Below, in pieces: positions 20,289-28,238 of a DNA stretch of 64,000 nt. Below the pieces are notes generated by a model. The model had not been told where the DNA came from. It did not search any database and saw nothing but the letters and a program-made list of their open reading frames with translations. Source of the stretch: DASRDZ01 sp035569495 (lineage in GTDB: Bacteria; Chloroflexota; Dormibacteria; Aeolococcales; Aeolococcaceae); the NCBI GenBank assembly GCA_035569495.1, contig DATMMX010000044.1, forward strand, positions 33,986-97,985, read 5' to 3'. A program made the translations under genes and the position numbers. Position 1 is the first letter of the stretch. The number at the start of each line of letters is the position of its first letter.

Positions 20289-21059
20289 ATGAGCGTTCCC
20301 GGTGCCGTCCAGGATCTCGACCGGCTGGAGACCGCCGAGATCACCGTCGACAGCGACGGAACCCCGGTGCCCGCGTACCTGGCGCGTCCTCGCGACGGCG
20401 CCGTGCGCCCGGGCATCATCGTCGTCCACGACGCGTTCGGCCTCGGCGAGCACACGCGCGACGTGACGCGGCGTTTCGCCAACGCCGGCTTCGACGCGCT
20501 GGCGCCCGACCTCTATTCGCGAACCGGCGCGCCCGATCCGGAAGGCGGCCCCACCTCCCTGTTCGGCGCCATGTCCCGCCTCGAGGACGCCACCGTGGTG
20601 AGCGACCTCGACGCCTCCGCGGCGCACCTGCGCTCGCTCGACGGCGGCAACGGCAAGGTGGGCGTCGTCGGCTTCTGCATGGGCGGCCGCTGCACGCTGC
20701 TCTTCGCCTTCAGCAGTGACCGCGTCGATGCGGCGATCCCCTGCTGGGGTGGCTTCATCGACCGCGCCCTGCCCGACGCCGAGCGCACCCCGCAGCGGCC
20801 CACGCCGGTGGTCGAGCTGGCCGGGAACCTGCACTGCCCGCTGCTGCTGGTCGGCGGCGCCGAGGACCAGAATCCCTCGCCACAGTTGCTGACCGAGCTC
20901 GACGGGCGCCTGCGCGGCATGGGCAAGGACGTGCGGCTGGAGATCTTCGCCAACGCCGGGCACGCCTTCTTCCACGACGGGCGCCCCAACTACCGCGACG
21001 AGGCGGCCCAGAAGCTCTGGCCGATCATGCTGGAATTCTTCGCCGCGCATCTCCGCTGA
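20289..21059 (+). CDS. Dienelactone hydrolase family protein
   Basis: A 256-residue cytoplasmic alpha/beta hydrolase. The nucleophile elbow has the Cys typical of dienelactone hydrolases, GFCMGGRCTLL, and the acid and His are likely in GGAEDQNPS and NAGHAFFHD. FGLGEHTRDVTRRFA and APDLYSR are also family features. True dienelactone hydrolases open lactone rings in chlorocatechol breakdown, but many members act on other esters, and no catechol genes are nearby. Divergent from the riboswitch-controlled CAP gene, with a TAGGAT box just before the ATG. Confidence 0.87.
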   Translation: MSVPGAVQDLDRLETAEITVDSDGTPVPAYLARPRDGAVRPGIIVVHDAFGLGEHTRDVTRRFANAGFDALAPDLYSRTGAPDPEGGPTSLFGAMSRLEDATVVSDLDASAAHLRSLDGGNGKVGVVGFCMGGRCTLLFAFSSDRVDAAIPCWGGFIDRALPDAERTPQRPTPVVELAGNLHCPLLLVGGAEDQNPSPQLLTELDGRLRGMGKDVRLEIFANAGHAFFHDGRPNYRDEAAQKLWPIMLEFFAAHLR

Positions 21060-21118
21060 GTACCATCGTGGCCTCGCGGCGCCGATGCGGCGCCGACTCC
21101 TGGGAGGGAGCCATCGCC

Positions 21119-21598
21119 ATGCCTGAAGTCTCGATCGACATCGACGCCGCCCCCGAGGCGGTCTACGCCCTGGTCGCCGACCTGCCCGCCATGGGTCGCT
21201 GGAGCCCGGAGTGCTACCGCTGCGACTGGCTGGGCGGGGCCACCGCGGCCGCGCCCGGGGTGCGCTTCATCGGCCGCAACCGCATCGGCGCGCGGCGCTG
21301 GAGCACCCGGGGCACGGTGGTCGTCGCCGACCCGGGCCGGGAGCTGACCTTCGACGTGGAGTCGGTGGGGCTGCCGGTGTCGCGCTGGTCCTACCGCATC
21401 ACGCCGCGGACGGGTGGCGGGGTGACCCTCACCGAGTCCACCGAGGACCGGCGCGGCGCGGTGATCCGCGCCCTCGGCGCGCTGCTGCTGATGGGAACCC
21501 CCGGCGCCGACCGGACCCGCCGCAACGAGGACACCATGGCGGTGACCGTGCAGCGCCTCAAGGAGGAGGCGGAAAAGCCCGTCACCGCCGGTTTCTGA
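21119..21598 (+). CDS. SRPBCC (polyketide cyclase/START-like) family protein
   Basis: A 159-residue helix-grip protein. It begins with the family pattern VSIDIDAAPEAVYALVADLPAMGRWSPECYRCDW, continues with beta-strand-rich sequence and ends in a long helix (NEDTMAVTVQRLKEEAE). Such proteins bind hydrophobic ligands in a central cavity; the ligand cannot be read here. A GGGAGGGAG about nine bases before the ATG at 21119 supports this start over an open frame 17 codons longer. It follows dienelactone hydrolase by about 60 bases and may share its transcript. Confidence 0.8.
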   Translation: MPEVSIDIDAAPEAVYALVADLPAMGRWSPECYRCDWLGGATAAAPGVRFIGRNRIGARRWSTRGTVVVADPGRELTFDVESVGLPVSRWSYRITPRTGGGVTLTESTEDRRGAVIRALGALLLMGTPGADRTRRNEDTMAVTVQRLKEEAEKPVTAGF

Positions 21599-21666
21599 CG
21601 GGTATGGCGCGATCTCGGCTGTAACGATCCGGTGGCGGGCGCTGCCCGTGTAAAGAATCGTGAATA

Positions 21667-21686
21667 CTGAAATCTTGCGGTTTCAG
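21667..21686. other. Small perfect inverted repeat before the HD-GYP gene
   Basis: CTGAAA and TTTCAG around an eight-base loop, 30 bases upstream of the HD-GYP start. The neighbourhood is locally AT-rich (21650-21686) and probably holds the promoter. It could be an operator or simply a leader hairpin. Confidence 0.25.
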
Positions 21687-21715
21687 CTCACCGGGAAGGG
21701 GCGGCGGAGGACTCC

Positions 21716-22741
21716 ATGGCCAGGATCCTGGTGGTCGAGGACGACCCGGTCACCTGCAAGTTCATGCGTCTCACCCTGGAGACCGAGGGCTACCAGGTGG
21801 ACACGGCGTACGACGGCGGTGACGCGGCCACCCGGCTGACCCGCGCCCAGCCGCCCTACGACGTGGTGGTCACCGACAACCGGCTGCCCACCATGTCCGG
21901 CCTGGAGCTGGTCGCCCTGGCCCGGCGTGTCGACCCCAACCTGCCCTGCATCATGGCCACCGGCACCGCCGAGCTCGACGTGGCCATCGCCGCCATGGAG
22001 GCGGGCGCGGTCAACTACATCGTCAAGCCGTTCCGCGGCGACACCCTGCGCATCGTGGTGATGCGCGCCCTGGAGCGGCGCACCGTGTCCGAGGACGCGC
22101 TGCGGCTGCGCCTGGTGGTGCCCCTGCTGGAGCAGTTCACCATGACCCTGGCCGACATGGTCGAGGCGCGCGACGTTGAGACCCAGGCCCACTGCCGGCG
22201 ACTTGTGGCCATGTCTGACCGGATCGCCGACCGCCTGGAGCTGTCCCTCGACGAGCGCCACGCGGTGCGGCTGGGCGCCTGCCTGCACGACGTCGGCAAG
22301 ATCGCCATCCCCGACGCGGTGCTGCGCAAGGCGGGGCCGCTTCTGCCCGAGGAGTGGGAGGTCGTCCGCGGCCATCCCGAGGTCGGCGCGCGATTGCTCG
22401 AAGGCGTTGAGCAGTGGCGCTCGGCGCAGGTGGTCGTCCGCCATCACCACGAGCGCTTCGACGGCAACGGCTATCCCGCCGGATTGCGTGGCCGCGACAT
22501 CCCCCTGGGGGCGCGCATCGTCGCCGTCGCCGACGCCGTCGACGTGATGGTCACCGGGCGCAGCTACTCGCCGGCGCGCAGCCTCGACGCCACCATCGAC
22601 GAGCTGCTCGCCCACCGCGGCACCCAGTTCGACCCCGACGTGGTCGACGCCTTCGTCGGCATGGCCGGGATCGACGCGCTGATGGGCCGCGCCCTGGTCG
22701 GCGTGGGCACGGTCTCGCTGCTCGGTGAGACGGTGCGCTGA
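21716..22741 (+). CDS. Response regulator with HD-GYP c-di-GMP phosphodiesterase domain
   Basis: A 341-residue protein with an N-terminal receiver domain (acidic pair at 9-10, phospho-acceptor Asp54, Thr82 region, Lys104) joined by a helix to an HD-GYP domain. The metal-binding HD is at 191-192 in LHDVGKIAIPD and the GYP signature at 252-254 in HHHERFDGNGYPAGLRG, so it should hydrolyse c-di-GMP or related dinucleotides when phosphorylated. No cognate histidine kinase is adjacent. GGAGG stands five bases before the ATG. It adds a third c-di-GMP component to this region. Confidence 0.93.
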   Translation: MARILVVEDDPVTCKFMRLTLETEGYQVDTAYDGGDAATRLTRAQPPYDVVVTDNRLPTMSGLELVALARRVDPNLPCIMATGTAELDVAIAAMEAGAVNYIVKPFRGDTLRIVVMRALERRTVSEDALRLRLVVPLLEQFTMTLADMVEARDVETQAHCRRLVAMSDRIADRLELSLDERHAVRLGACLHDVGKIAIPDAVLRKAGPLLPEEWEVVRGHPEVGARLLEGVEQWRSAQVVVRHHHERFDGNGYPAGLRGRDIPLGARIVAVADAVDVMVTGRSYSPARSLDATIDELLAHRGTQFDPDVVDAFVGMAGIDALMGRALVGVGTVSLLGETVR

Positions 22742-22757
22742 GCGACCGTCCGGGCCG

Positions 22758-22907
22758 CTAGCGGATCGGCAGGTTGGGGCGCCGCGCGGACTTGCCGGCG
22801 CCGCGCCGGAACACGCACAGCCACATCCAGGCAGGGACGGCCCACAGCTTCTGGCGGAGGCGGTCGAAGGTGCGGTGGCGCACCTTGCTGGTCACGCTGC
22901 TGGACAT
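22758..22907 (-). CDS. Possible 49-residue basic membrane-associated peptide
   Basis: A short frame with basic ends around a hydrophobic segment (LWAVPAWMWLCVF at about 21-33) followed by RRGAGKSARR. It fills the gap between the HD-GYP gene and the next hydrolase. No Shine-Dalgarno or -10 box is visible, so it may not be expressed. Convergent with the HD-GYP gene, 16 bases between stops. Confidence 0.3.
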   Translation of the reverse strand: MSSSVTSKVRHRTFDRLRQKLWAVPAWMWLCVFRRGAGKSARRPNLPIR

Positions 22908-23004
22908 GTGGGGGCAGCGTGTGGCCTGCGCGTGGGTGCGTGGCGCGCCGCGGGATACTCGTGCCCGCAGCGTTGCTCGCGCGTGACAGGGCGTCCCCAG
23001 CCGC

Positions 23005-23010
23005 TACGAT
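23005..23010 (+). promoter_or_regulatory. -10 box, leaderless start of the hydrolase at 23018
   Basis: TACGAT with seven bases to the ATG at 23018. A second ATG at 23009 overlaps the box, which argues for the downstream start. Confidence 0.45.
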
Positions 23011-23017
23011 GCGGCGC

Positions 23018-23941
23018 ATGCGCAGCCGCACGCTCGACGTGGGGGGACCGGTGCACGTCGCCGACTTCGGCGGACGCGGCACACCCATGGTGCTGGTGCA
23101 CGGCCTGGGCGGCTCGCACGCCAACTGGCTGGCCGCCGGCGACCTGCTCGCCCGCCACCACCGCGTGGTCGCGCCCGACCTCTGCGGCTTTGGACTGACC
23201 CGTCCGGAGGGGCGTTCGTCCAGCGTCGAGGCCAACACCGAGCTCCTCGCCGGGGTCATCGAGCAGGTGGGACGGCCGGTGGTGCTGGTGGGCAACTCGA
23301 TGGGCGGGCTGATCTCGATGATGGTGGCGTCGCGGCGGCCGCAGCTCGTCGAGGGGCTGGTGCTGGTGGGCGCGGCGCTGCCGCGGCCGCTGGGCATGGT
23401 GCCCAATCTCGCCGTGACCGCGGCGTTCGTGACCTACGCGTTCCCCGGGCTCGGCGAGATGTACGTGCGCAACCGGGCGCAGCGGCTGGGGCCGGAGGGA
23501 TTGGTGCGGGAGACGCTCAAGCTCTGCACCGTTGATCCGTCGCGGGTGCCCCGTGATGTGTACGACGCGCACGTGGCGCTGGCGCGGACGCGGCAGGAGT
23601 TTCCCTGGGCGATGGAGGCGTACCTGGAGGCGGCGCGGTCGCTGCTGCGCATGCTGGTGCAGCGGCGGCGCGTGGTGGCGATGATGCGCGCCGTCACCGC
23701 GCCGACCATGCTGCTGCACGGCGCGCAGGACCGGCTGGTGCCGGTGGGTGCGGCGCGGCTGGCGGCGCAGCTCTGTCCGTCGTGGCGGTTGGAGATCTTC
23801 GAGGACGTCGGCCACACTCCTCAGTTGGAAGTCGCCGACCGCTTTGTCGACACCGTCGAGGACTTCTGCTCGGGCGGCGTCAGCGGACGCGCCCTTGTCA
23901 GGCCTCGGCCGGCACCAGCTGCGCTTTCAACTCCAGCTTGA
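23018..23941 (+). CDS. Alpha/beta hydrolase
   Basis: A 307-residue hydrolase. It has the oxyanion motif LVHGLGGSHANW, an Asp-rich DLCGFGLTRP turn, the nucleophile Ser94 in VGNSMGGL, an Asp in HGAQDRLVPV and the His in VGHTPQLE. Substrate is unknown; location next to an acyl-CoA ligase, patatin lipase and WS/DGAT suggests an ester or lipid. The last 44 bases overlap the convergent ligase gene. The C-terminal tail after about 290 is Pro/Ala-rich and probably disordered. Confidence 0.85.
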   Translation: MRSRTLDVGGPVHVADFGGRGTPMVLVHGLGGSHANWLAAGDLLARHHRVVAPDLCGFGLTRPEGRSSSVEANTELLAGVIEQVGRPVVLVGNSMGGLISMMVASRRPQLVEGLVLVGAALPRPLGMVPNLAVTAAFVTYAFPGLGEMYVRNRAQRLGPEGLVRETLKLCTVDPSRVPRDVYDAHVALARTRQEFPWAMEAYLEAARSLLRMLVQRRRVVAMMRAVTAPTMLLHGAQDRLVPVGAARLAAQLCPSWRLEIFEDVGHTPQLEVADRFVDTVEDFCSGGVSGRALVRPRPAPAALSTPA

Positions 23942-25445
23942 GGATCTTCCCCGTGGGCCCCTTGGGAAGCGTCTCCAGCAACCAGATGCGGCGCGGGTAC
24001 TTGTAGGCGGCGACGCGCTCCTTGACGAAGGCGATCAGCGCGCCCTCATCGGCGGACTGCCCGGGACGCAGCGCGACCGCGGCGACGACCTCCTCACCCA
24101 TGGTCGCATCGGGAATCCCGAACACCGCGGCCTCCAGCACCGCGGGGTGCGCGTAGAGCACCTCCTCGACCTCGCGCGGATACACGTTGAATCCGCCACG
24201 GATGACCATCTCCTTCTTGCGGTCGACGATGAAGTAGTAGCCGTCGGCGTCGCGGTGGCCGATGTCGCCCGTGTGCAACCAGCCGTCGGCGTCGATGGTC
24301 TCCGCGGTGGCCTCGGGACGGTTGTGGTAGCCCTTCATCACGTTGTGGCCGCGGATGCAGATCTCACCGTTCTCGCCGTCGCCCAGCGCACGACCCTCGT
24401 CGTCGATCGCCTTCAGCTCGACGCCCCAGATGGGCAGCCCGATCGAGCCCACCTTGCGCGGCCGGTCGGGACGGTTGAAGGTCGCCGAGGGCGAGGATTC
24501 GGAGAGCCCGTAGCCTTCGAGGATGGGCGCCCCGAACTTGGCCTCGAACTCGTGCAGCACCTGCTCGGGCAGCGCCGCGCCCCCGCTGATGGCCATGCGG
24601 ATCGAGGAGATGTCCCACTCGCCCTCGTCGTACGCCTTGAGGAAGGCGATGTACATGGTGGGCACGCCGGCGAACACGGTGATGCGGTCGCGCTGGATCA
24701 TCTGCAACGCCTTGACGGGCTCGAACCGCGGCAGCAGCGACAGGGTGCCGCCCGCGTACACGGCCGTGTTCATCACGTTGCTGGCGCCGAAGGCGTGGAA
24801 GAAGGGCAGCGTCCCCAGGGTCACGTCGGCGTCGTCGATGCCCGCGATGCGCGCGCCCACGATGCAGTTCATCAAGAGGTTGTAGTGGGTGAGCTGCGCG
24901 CCCTTGGGCTTGCCGGTGGTGCCCGAGGTGTAGAGGATCACCGCGGTGTCCTCGGGCGCGGTGGGGGCGATGTCGCCCGAGGGCGTGACACCCGCCACCA
25001 GCGCCATGAAGTCCTCGCAGCCTTCCGGCGCCGGCGTGTTGGGGACAGCAGCGACAGAAACTCGCAGCCCCACGTCAGGCACCGCGGCCGCGCCGCGCAC
25101 CGCCTCGCCGGCGAAGCCGTCCCAGAAGAAGAAGGCGCGCGCCCCCGAGTCCTGCAGGTAGTAGGTGACCTCGGGCGCCTTGAGCAGCACGTTCATCGGC
25201 ACCGCCACGCAGCCGGCGCGGAGGATGCCGTAGTAGACGACGGGGAACTGCGGCACGTTGGGCAGCATCAGGCCCACCGGGGTGCCCGGTGCGATGCCCC
25301 TGTCGCGCAGCGCCTGGGCGACGCGGTCGGCCGCTTGGTCGACCATGCGGTAGGGGAGCCGGTGCTCGTCGAGGATGACGGCCACCTTGTCGGGGTGGGC
25401 CAGGGTGCTCTCGCGCAGCATGGTGCTGAGGTTGAAGGTGGCCAT
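23898..25445 (-). CDS. Long-chain fatty acid-CoA ligase
   Basis: A 515-residue ANL-superfamily enzyme that makes acyl-CoA from free fatty acids. Motifs: YTSGTTGKPKG, EGYGLSESSP, the Asp of WLHTGDIGHRDADGYY, DRKKEMVIRGGFNVYPREVE and the catalytic Lys in LPKGPTGKILK. The first residues, FNLSTMLRESTLAHPDK, and overall pattern fit the FadD-like group acting on medium to long chains. It is divergent from the patatin gene with only 20 bases between start codons. A TACAGT box nine bases before the ATG implies a leaderless message. Neighbours point to a role in storage-lipid metabolism. Confidence 0.92.
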   Translation of the reverse strand: MATFNLSTMLRESTLAHPDKVAVILDEHRLPYRMVDQAADRVAQALRDRGIAPGTPVGLMLPNVPQFPVVYYGILRAGCVAVPMNVLLKAPEVTYYLQDSGARAFFFWDGFAGEAVRGAAAVPDVGLRVSVAAVPNTPAPEGCEDFMALVAGVTPSGDIAPTAPEDTAVILYTSGTTGKPKGAQLTHYNLLMNCIVGARIAGIDDADVTLGTLPFFHAFGASNVMNTAVYAGGTLSLLPRFEPVKALQMIQRDRITVFAGVPTMYIAFLKAYDEGEWDISSIRMAISGGAALPEQVLHEFEAKFGAPILEGYGLSESSPSATFNRPDRPRKVGSIGLPIWGVELKAIDDEGRALGDGENGEICIRGHNVMKGYHNRPEATAETIDADGWLHTGDIGHRDADGYYFIVDRKKEMVIRGGFNVYPREVEEVLYAHPAVLEAAVFGIPDATMGEEVVAAVALRPGQSADEGALIAFVKERVAAYKYPRRIWLLETLPKGPTGKILKLELKAQLVPAEA

Positions 25446-25453
25446 GGGGGCAA

Positions 25454-25460
25454 TACTGTA
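25454..25460. promoter_or_regulatory. Shared bidirectional -10 element
   Basis: The seven bases TACTGTA read TACTGT toward the patatin gene (six bases to its ATG at 25466) and TACAGT toward the ligase gene (nine bases to its ATG at 25445). One short element would therefore serve both divergent genes, with both messages leaderless. Confidence 0.5.
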
Positions 25461-25465
25461 GCCAC

Positions 25466-26443
25466 ATGAGTCGCATCGGTCTCGTGCTCGGCGCCGGGGG
25501 CATCGCCGGGCACGCCTTTCACGCCGCCGTCCTCGACGCGCTCGCCGCCGAGACGCGCTGGGACCCCAACGACGCCGAGGTCGTGGTCGGCACCTCCGCG
25601 GGCTCCGGCATCGCCGCGCTCCTCCGCGGGGGCATGTCGCCGGCCGACATGGCCCGGCGCGCCGCGGGCGAGCCGCTCTCCCAGGCCGGCGCGCGCCTGG
25701 GGCGCAAACCGGTGGGCGAGCGCGCGGCGGCCGGGAACGTCCCGCGCGGCGCCAGCTTCGCGCCCAGCGCGCCTGGCCGCCTCCTCCACGCCGCGCTGCG
25801 ACCCTGGGACGCGCGCATCGGCACCCTGGTCTCCGCCGTGCTGCCCGAGGGACGCGTGCCCACCGAGCGCATCGTCGCCGGCCTGCGCCGCATCTACCCG
25901 GACGGAACGTGGCCCGAGCGCAGCCTCTGGCTCTGCGCCGTGCGCCTCCACGACGGCCGCCGCGTCGTCTTCGGCCGCGACCCCGGCGCCGTCGACGGCG
26001 ACTGCGGGGTGGCCGACGCCGTGGCCGCGTCCTGCGCGATCCCCGGCTTCTTCACCCCTGTCCGCATCGACGGGGTTCGCTACGTCGACGGCGGCGCCTG
26101 GTCGCCGAGCAACGCCGACGTGGTCGCCGGGCTCGACCTCGACCTGGTCGTCGTGGTCTCGCCGATGTCGGCGCAGCGGGCCATTCCCGCGGTGTCGCTC
26201 GACGGCGCCCTGCGCGGCGCCTGCCGTCTCCAGCTCACCCAGGAGGTGGTGCGCATCCGCCGCCGGGGTACGCCGGTGGTGGTCATCGAGCCCGGCCACG
26301 AGGAGCTGGAGGCGATGGGATCGTCGACCCAGGCGATGGACCCGGAGCGCGGCCCTCGCATCGTGCACGTGGTGCGTGAGACGATGCGCCGGCGCCTGCG
26401 CGACCCGGGGTTGCGCGAGCGGCTCGCGGCACTGCACGGATAA
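25466..26443 (+). CDS. Patatin-like phospholipase
   Basis: A 325-residue lipid acyl hydrolase. The Ser-Asp dyad is present: an N-terminal glycine loop LVLGAGGIAGHAFHAAVL, Ser44 in VVGTSAGSG and Asp208 in RYVDGGAWSPSNAD. It probably releases fatty acids from phospholipids or acylglycerols. The freed acids could be re-activated by the divergent acyl-CoA ligase. It precedes the WS/DGAT gene by 19 bases, so the two are likely one operon. Start supported by TACTGT six bases upstream. Confidence 0.88.
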   Translation: MSRIGLVLGAGGIAGHAFHAAVLDALAAETRWDPNDAEVVVGTSAGSGIAALLRGGMSPADMARRAAGEPLSQAGARLGRKPVGERAAAGNVPRGASFAPSAPGRLLHAALRPWDARIGTLVSAVLPEGRVPTERIVAGLRRIYPDGTWPERSLWLCAVRLHDGRRVVFGRDPGAVDGDCGVADAVAASCAIPGFFTPVRIDGVRYVDGGAWSPSNADVVAGLDLDLVVVVSPMSAQRAIPAVSLDGALRGACRLQLTQEVVRIRRRGTPVVVIEPGHEELEAMGSSTQAMDPERGPRIVHVVRETMRRRLRDPGLRERLAALHG

Positions 26444-26462
26444 CGGAAGGAGGTCCCCACAC

Positions 26463-27962
26463 ATGGACCGAATGAGCCCACTGGACGCCTCGTTCCTCCA
26501 CATCGAGGGCGAGAACAACCACATGCACATCGGGTCGGTGGCCATCTTCGACGGGCCGCCGCCGGAGTACGACGACATCCTGACCATGGTTCGCGGCAAG
26601 CTGCCGCTGGTGCCGCGCTACCGCCAGAAGGTGCGCCAGGTGCCCTTCGACCTGGGCCGCCCGGTGTGGGTCGACGACGCGCACTTCCACCTCGAATACC
26701 ACGTCCGCCACACCGCGCTGCCCCATCCCGGCGGCGCCGAGCAGCTGCGCAACCTCGTCGGCCGGGTGATGGGCCAGCAGCTCGACCGCAGCCGTCCGCT
26801 CTGGCAGATGTGGGTGGTCGAGGGCCTCGAGGAGGGCCGCTGGGCGATCGTCTCGCAGGCCCACCACTGCCTGGTCGACGGCGTCAGCGGCACCGACCTG
26901 CTCGCCGTGATCCTCGACCTGGAGCCCACGCCCTCGCCCCCGGTGCCCGACAACTGGAAGCCGCAGCCCGAGCCCGGCGACCTCCGCCTGCTCGGCGACG
27001 CGGCTGTGGACTATCTGGTCACTCCGCTGGAGCAGATGCGCGGCCTGCGCCGCATGGTGCGCACCCCGCGCGAGAGCCTGCTGCGCGCCGGCGAGGCGAT
27101 CCGCGGCATGCGCTCGGTGCTGGGCATCGCCTCGACCAGCGGACTGGCCACGCTGAACGGACGCATCGGTCCGCACCGCCGCTACGACTGGGCGCGCGGC
27201 TCGCTGACCGACGTCAAGGCCATCCGCACCGCGCTCGGCGGCACCGTCAACGACGTGGTGCTGGCGGCGATCACCCGCGGCTTCCGCGACCTGCTCATCT
27301 CCCGCGGCGGCCAGGTCGAGGGCTGCGTGGTGCGCACCATGGTGCCGGTCTCGGTGCGCCTGCCCGGCGAGCGGGGGACGTACAACAACCGCGTCTCGGC
27401 GATGTTCGCCGAGCTGCCCGTCGGCCTGGAGGACCCCGGCGAGCGGCTCGACGCCATCCGCGTCCAGATGGAGGGGCTCAAGGAGTCGAAGCAGGCGGTG
27501 GCGGGCGAGGTGCTCACCTCGCTGTCGGGCTTCGCGCCGCCGATGCTGCTCTCGTTGGGGATGCGCGCCGCGGTGCGCCTGCCGCAGAGCAACGTGCACA
27601 CCGTGACCACCAACGTGCCCGGCCCGCAGTTCCCGCTCTACGCGGCGGGGAGGCAGATGCGCGAGGCGTATCCGTACGTGCCCATCGCCAACAACGTGCG
27701 CATCGGCATCGCCGTCTTCTCCTACCTGGGCACGCTGAACTTCGGCGTCACCGGCGACTACGACACCACGCCCGACCTCGACGTGCTCACCCGCGGCATC
27801 GAGGCGGGGGTGCAGGAGCTGCTCGACTTCGCGGGGGTGCCTAGGTCGGCGGGCAAGGTGAGCAACGGGCACAACGGCCACGGCCACGCGACGGTGGTCA
27901 GGACCCGCGAGGTGGCCAAGCCGGTGCGCAGTCGGGCCACCGCCCGACGCGGCGAACGCTAG
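26463..27962 (+). CDS. Wax ester synthase / diacylglycerol acyltransferase (WS/DGAT)
   Basis: A 499-residue enzyme that esterifies fatty alcohols or diacylglycerol with acyl-CoA to make wax esters or triacylglycerol for storage. The active-site motif HHCLVDG is at 134-140, and the family pattern MSPLDASFLHIEGENNHMH starts the protein. The PLW segment (RSRPLWQMW) and NDVVLAAITRGFR also match. The ribosome site AAGGAGG at 26444-26450 is a full match to the anti-Shine-Dalgarno and fixes the start at 26463. The last 35 residues are Gly/His/Arg-rich and look disordered. Confidence 0.93.
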   Translation: MDRMSPLDASFLHIEGENNHMHIGSVAIFDGPPPEYDDILTMVRGKLPLVPRYRQKVRQVPFDLGRPVWVDDAHFHLEYHVRHTALPHPGGAEQLRNLVGRVMGQQLDRSRPLWQMWVVEGLEEGRWAIVSQAHHCLVDGVSGTDLLAVILDLEPTPSPPVPDNWKPQPEPGDLRLLGDAAVDYLVTPLEQMRGLRRMVRTPRESLLRAGEAIRGMRSVLGIASTSGLATLNGRIGPHRRYDWARGSLTDVKAIRTALGGTVNDVVLAAITRGFRDLLISRGGQVEGCVVRTMVPVSVRLPGERGTYNNRVSAMFAELPVGLEDPGERLDAIRVQMEGLKESKQAVAGEVLTSLSGFAPPMLLSLGMRAAVRLPQSNVHTVTTNVPGPQFPLYAAGRQMREAYPYVPIANNVRIGIAVFSYLGTLNFGVTGDYDTTPDLDVLTRGIEAGVQELLDFAGVPRSAGKVSNGHNGHGHATVVRTREVAKPVRSRATARRGER

Positions 27963-28013
27963 GCCTCTCCCGTCTCCCGCAAGGAAGCGGCGGCGGGCGT
28001 CGTTGACCTGGAC

Positions 28014-28238
28014 ATGCACGCCGAGGAGCGCCTCACCGCCCTGGTCACCGAAGCCCGCTGGCGCACCGCGGCGTCGCTGCTGGTGCTGCCGCTGCTGCTG
28101 CTCGGCATGGTCACCGTGGCGGTGCTCGCCTTCGGCGCCCTGGAGATGGGACTGGCCACCGCGCAGCGCCGTCCGCTGCAGGCGCTCCGGCCGGTCGCGC
28201 GCCGCGCCGCCTCAGCCAGGGGCGCGCAGGCGTCCTGA
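28014..28238 (+). CDS. Small single-pass membrane protein
   Basis: 74 residues with one strong hydrophobic helix (ASLLVLPLLLLGMVTVAVLAFGA, about 20-42), an acidic/basic N-terminus and an Arg/Ala-rich C-terminus. It follows the WS/DGAT gene by 51 bases and its end overlaps the convergent MFS gene by 27 bases. No family recognised. The amphipathic layout is plausible for a real protein, but the ribosome site is weak. Confidence 0.45.
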   Translation: MHAEERLTALVTEARWRTAASLLVLPLLLLGMVTVAVLAFGALEMGLATAQRRPLQALRPVARRAASARGAQAS

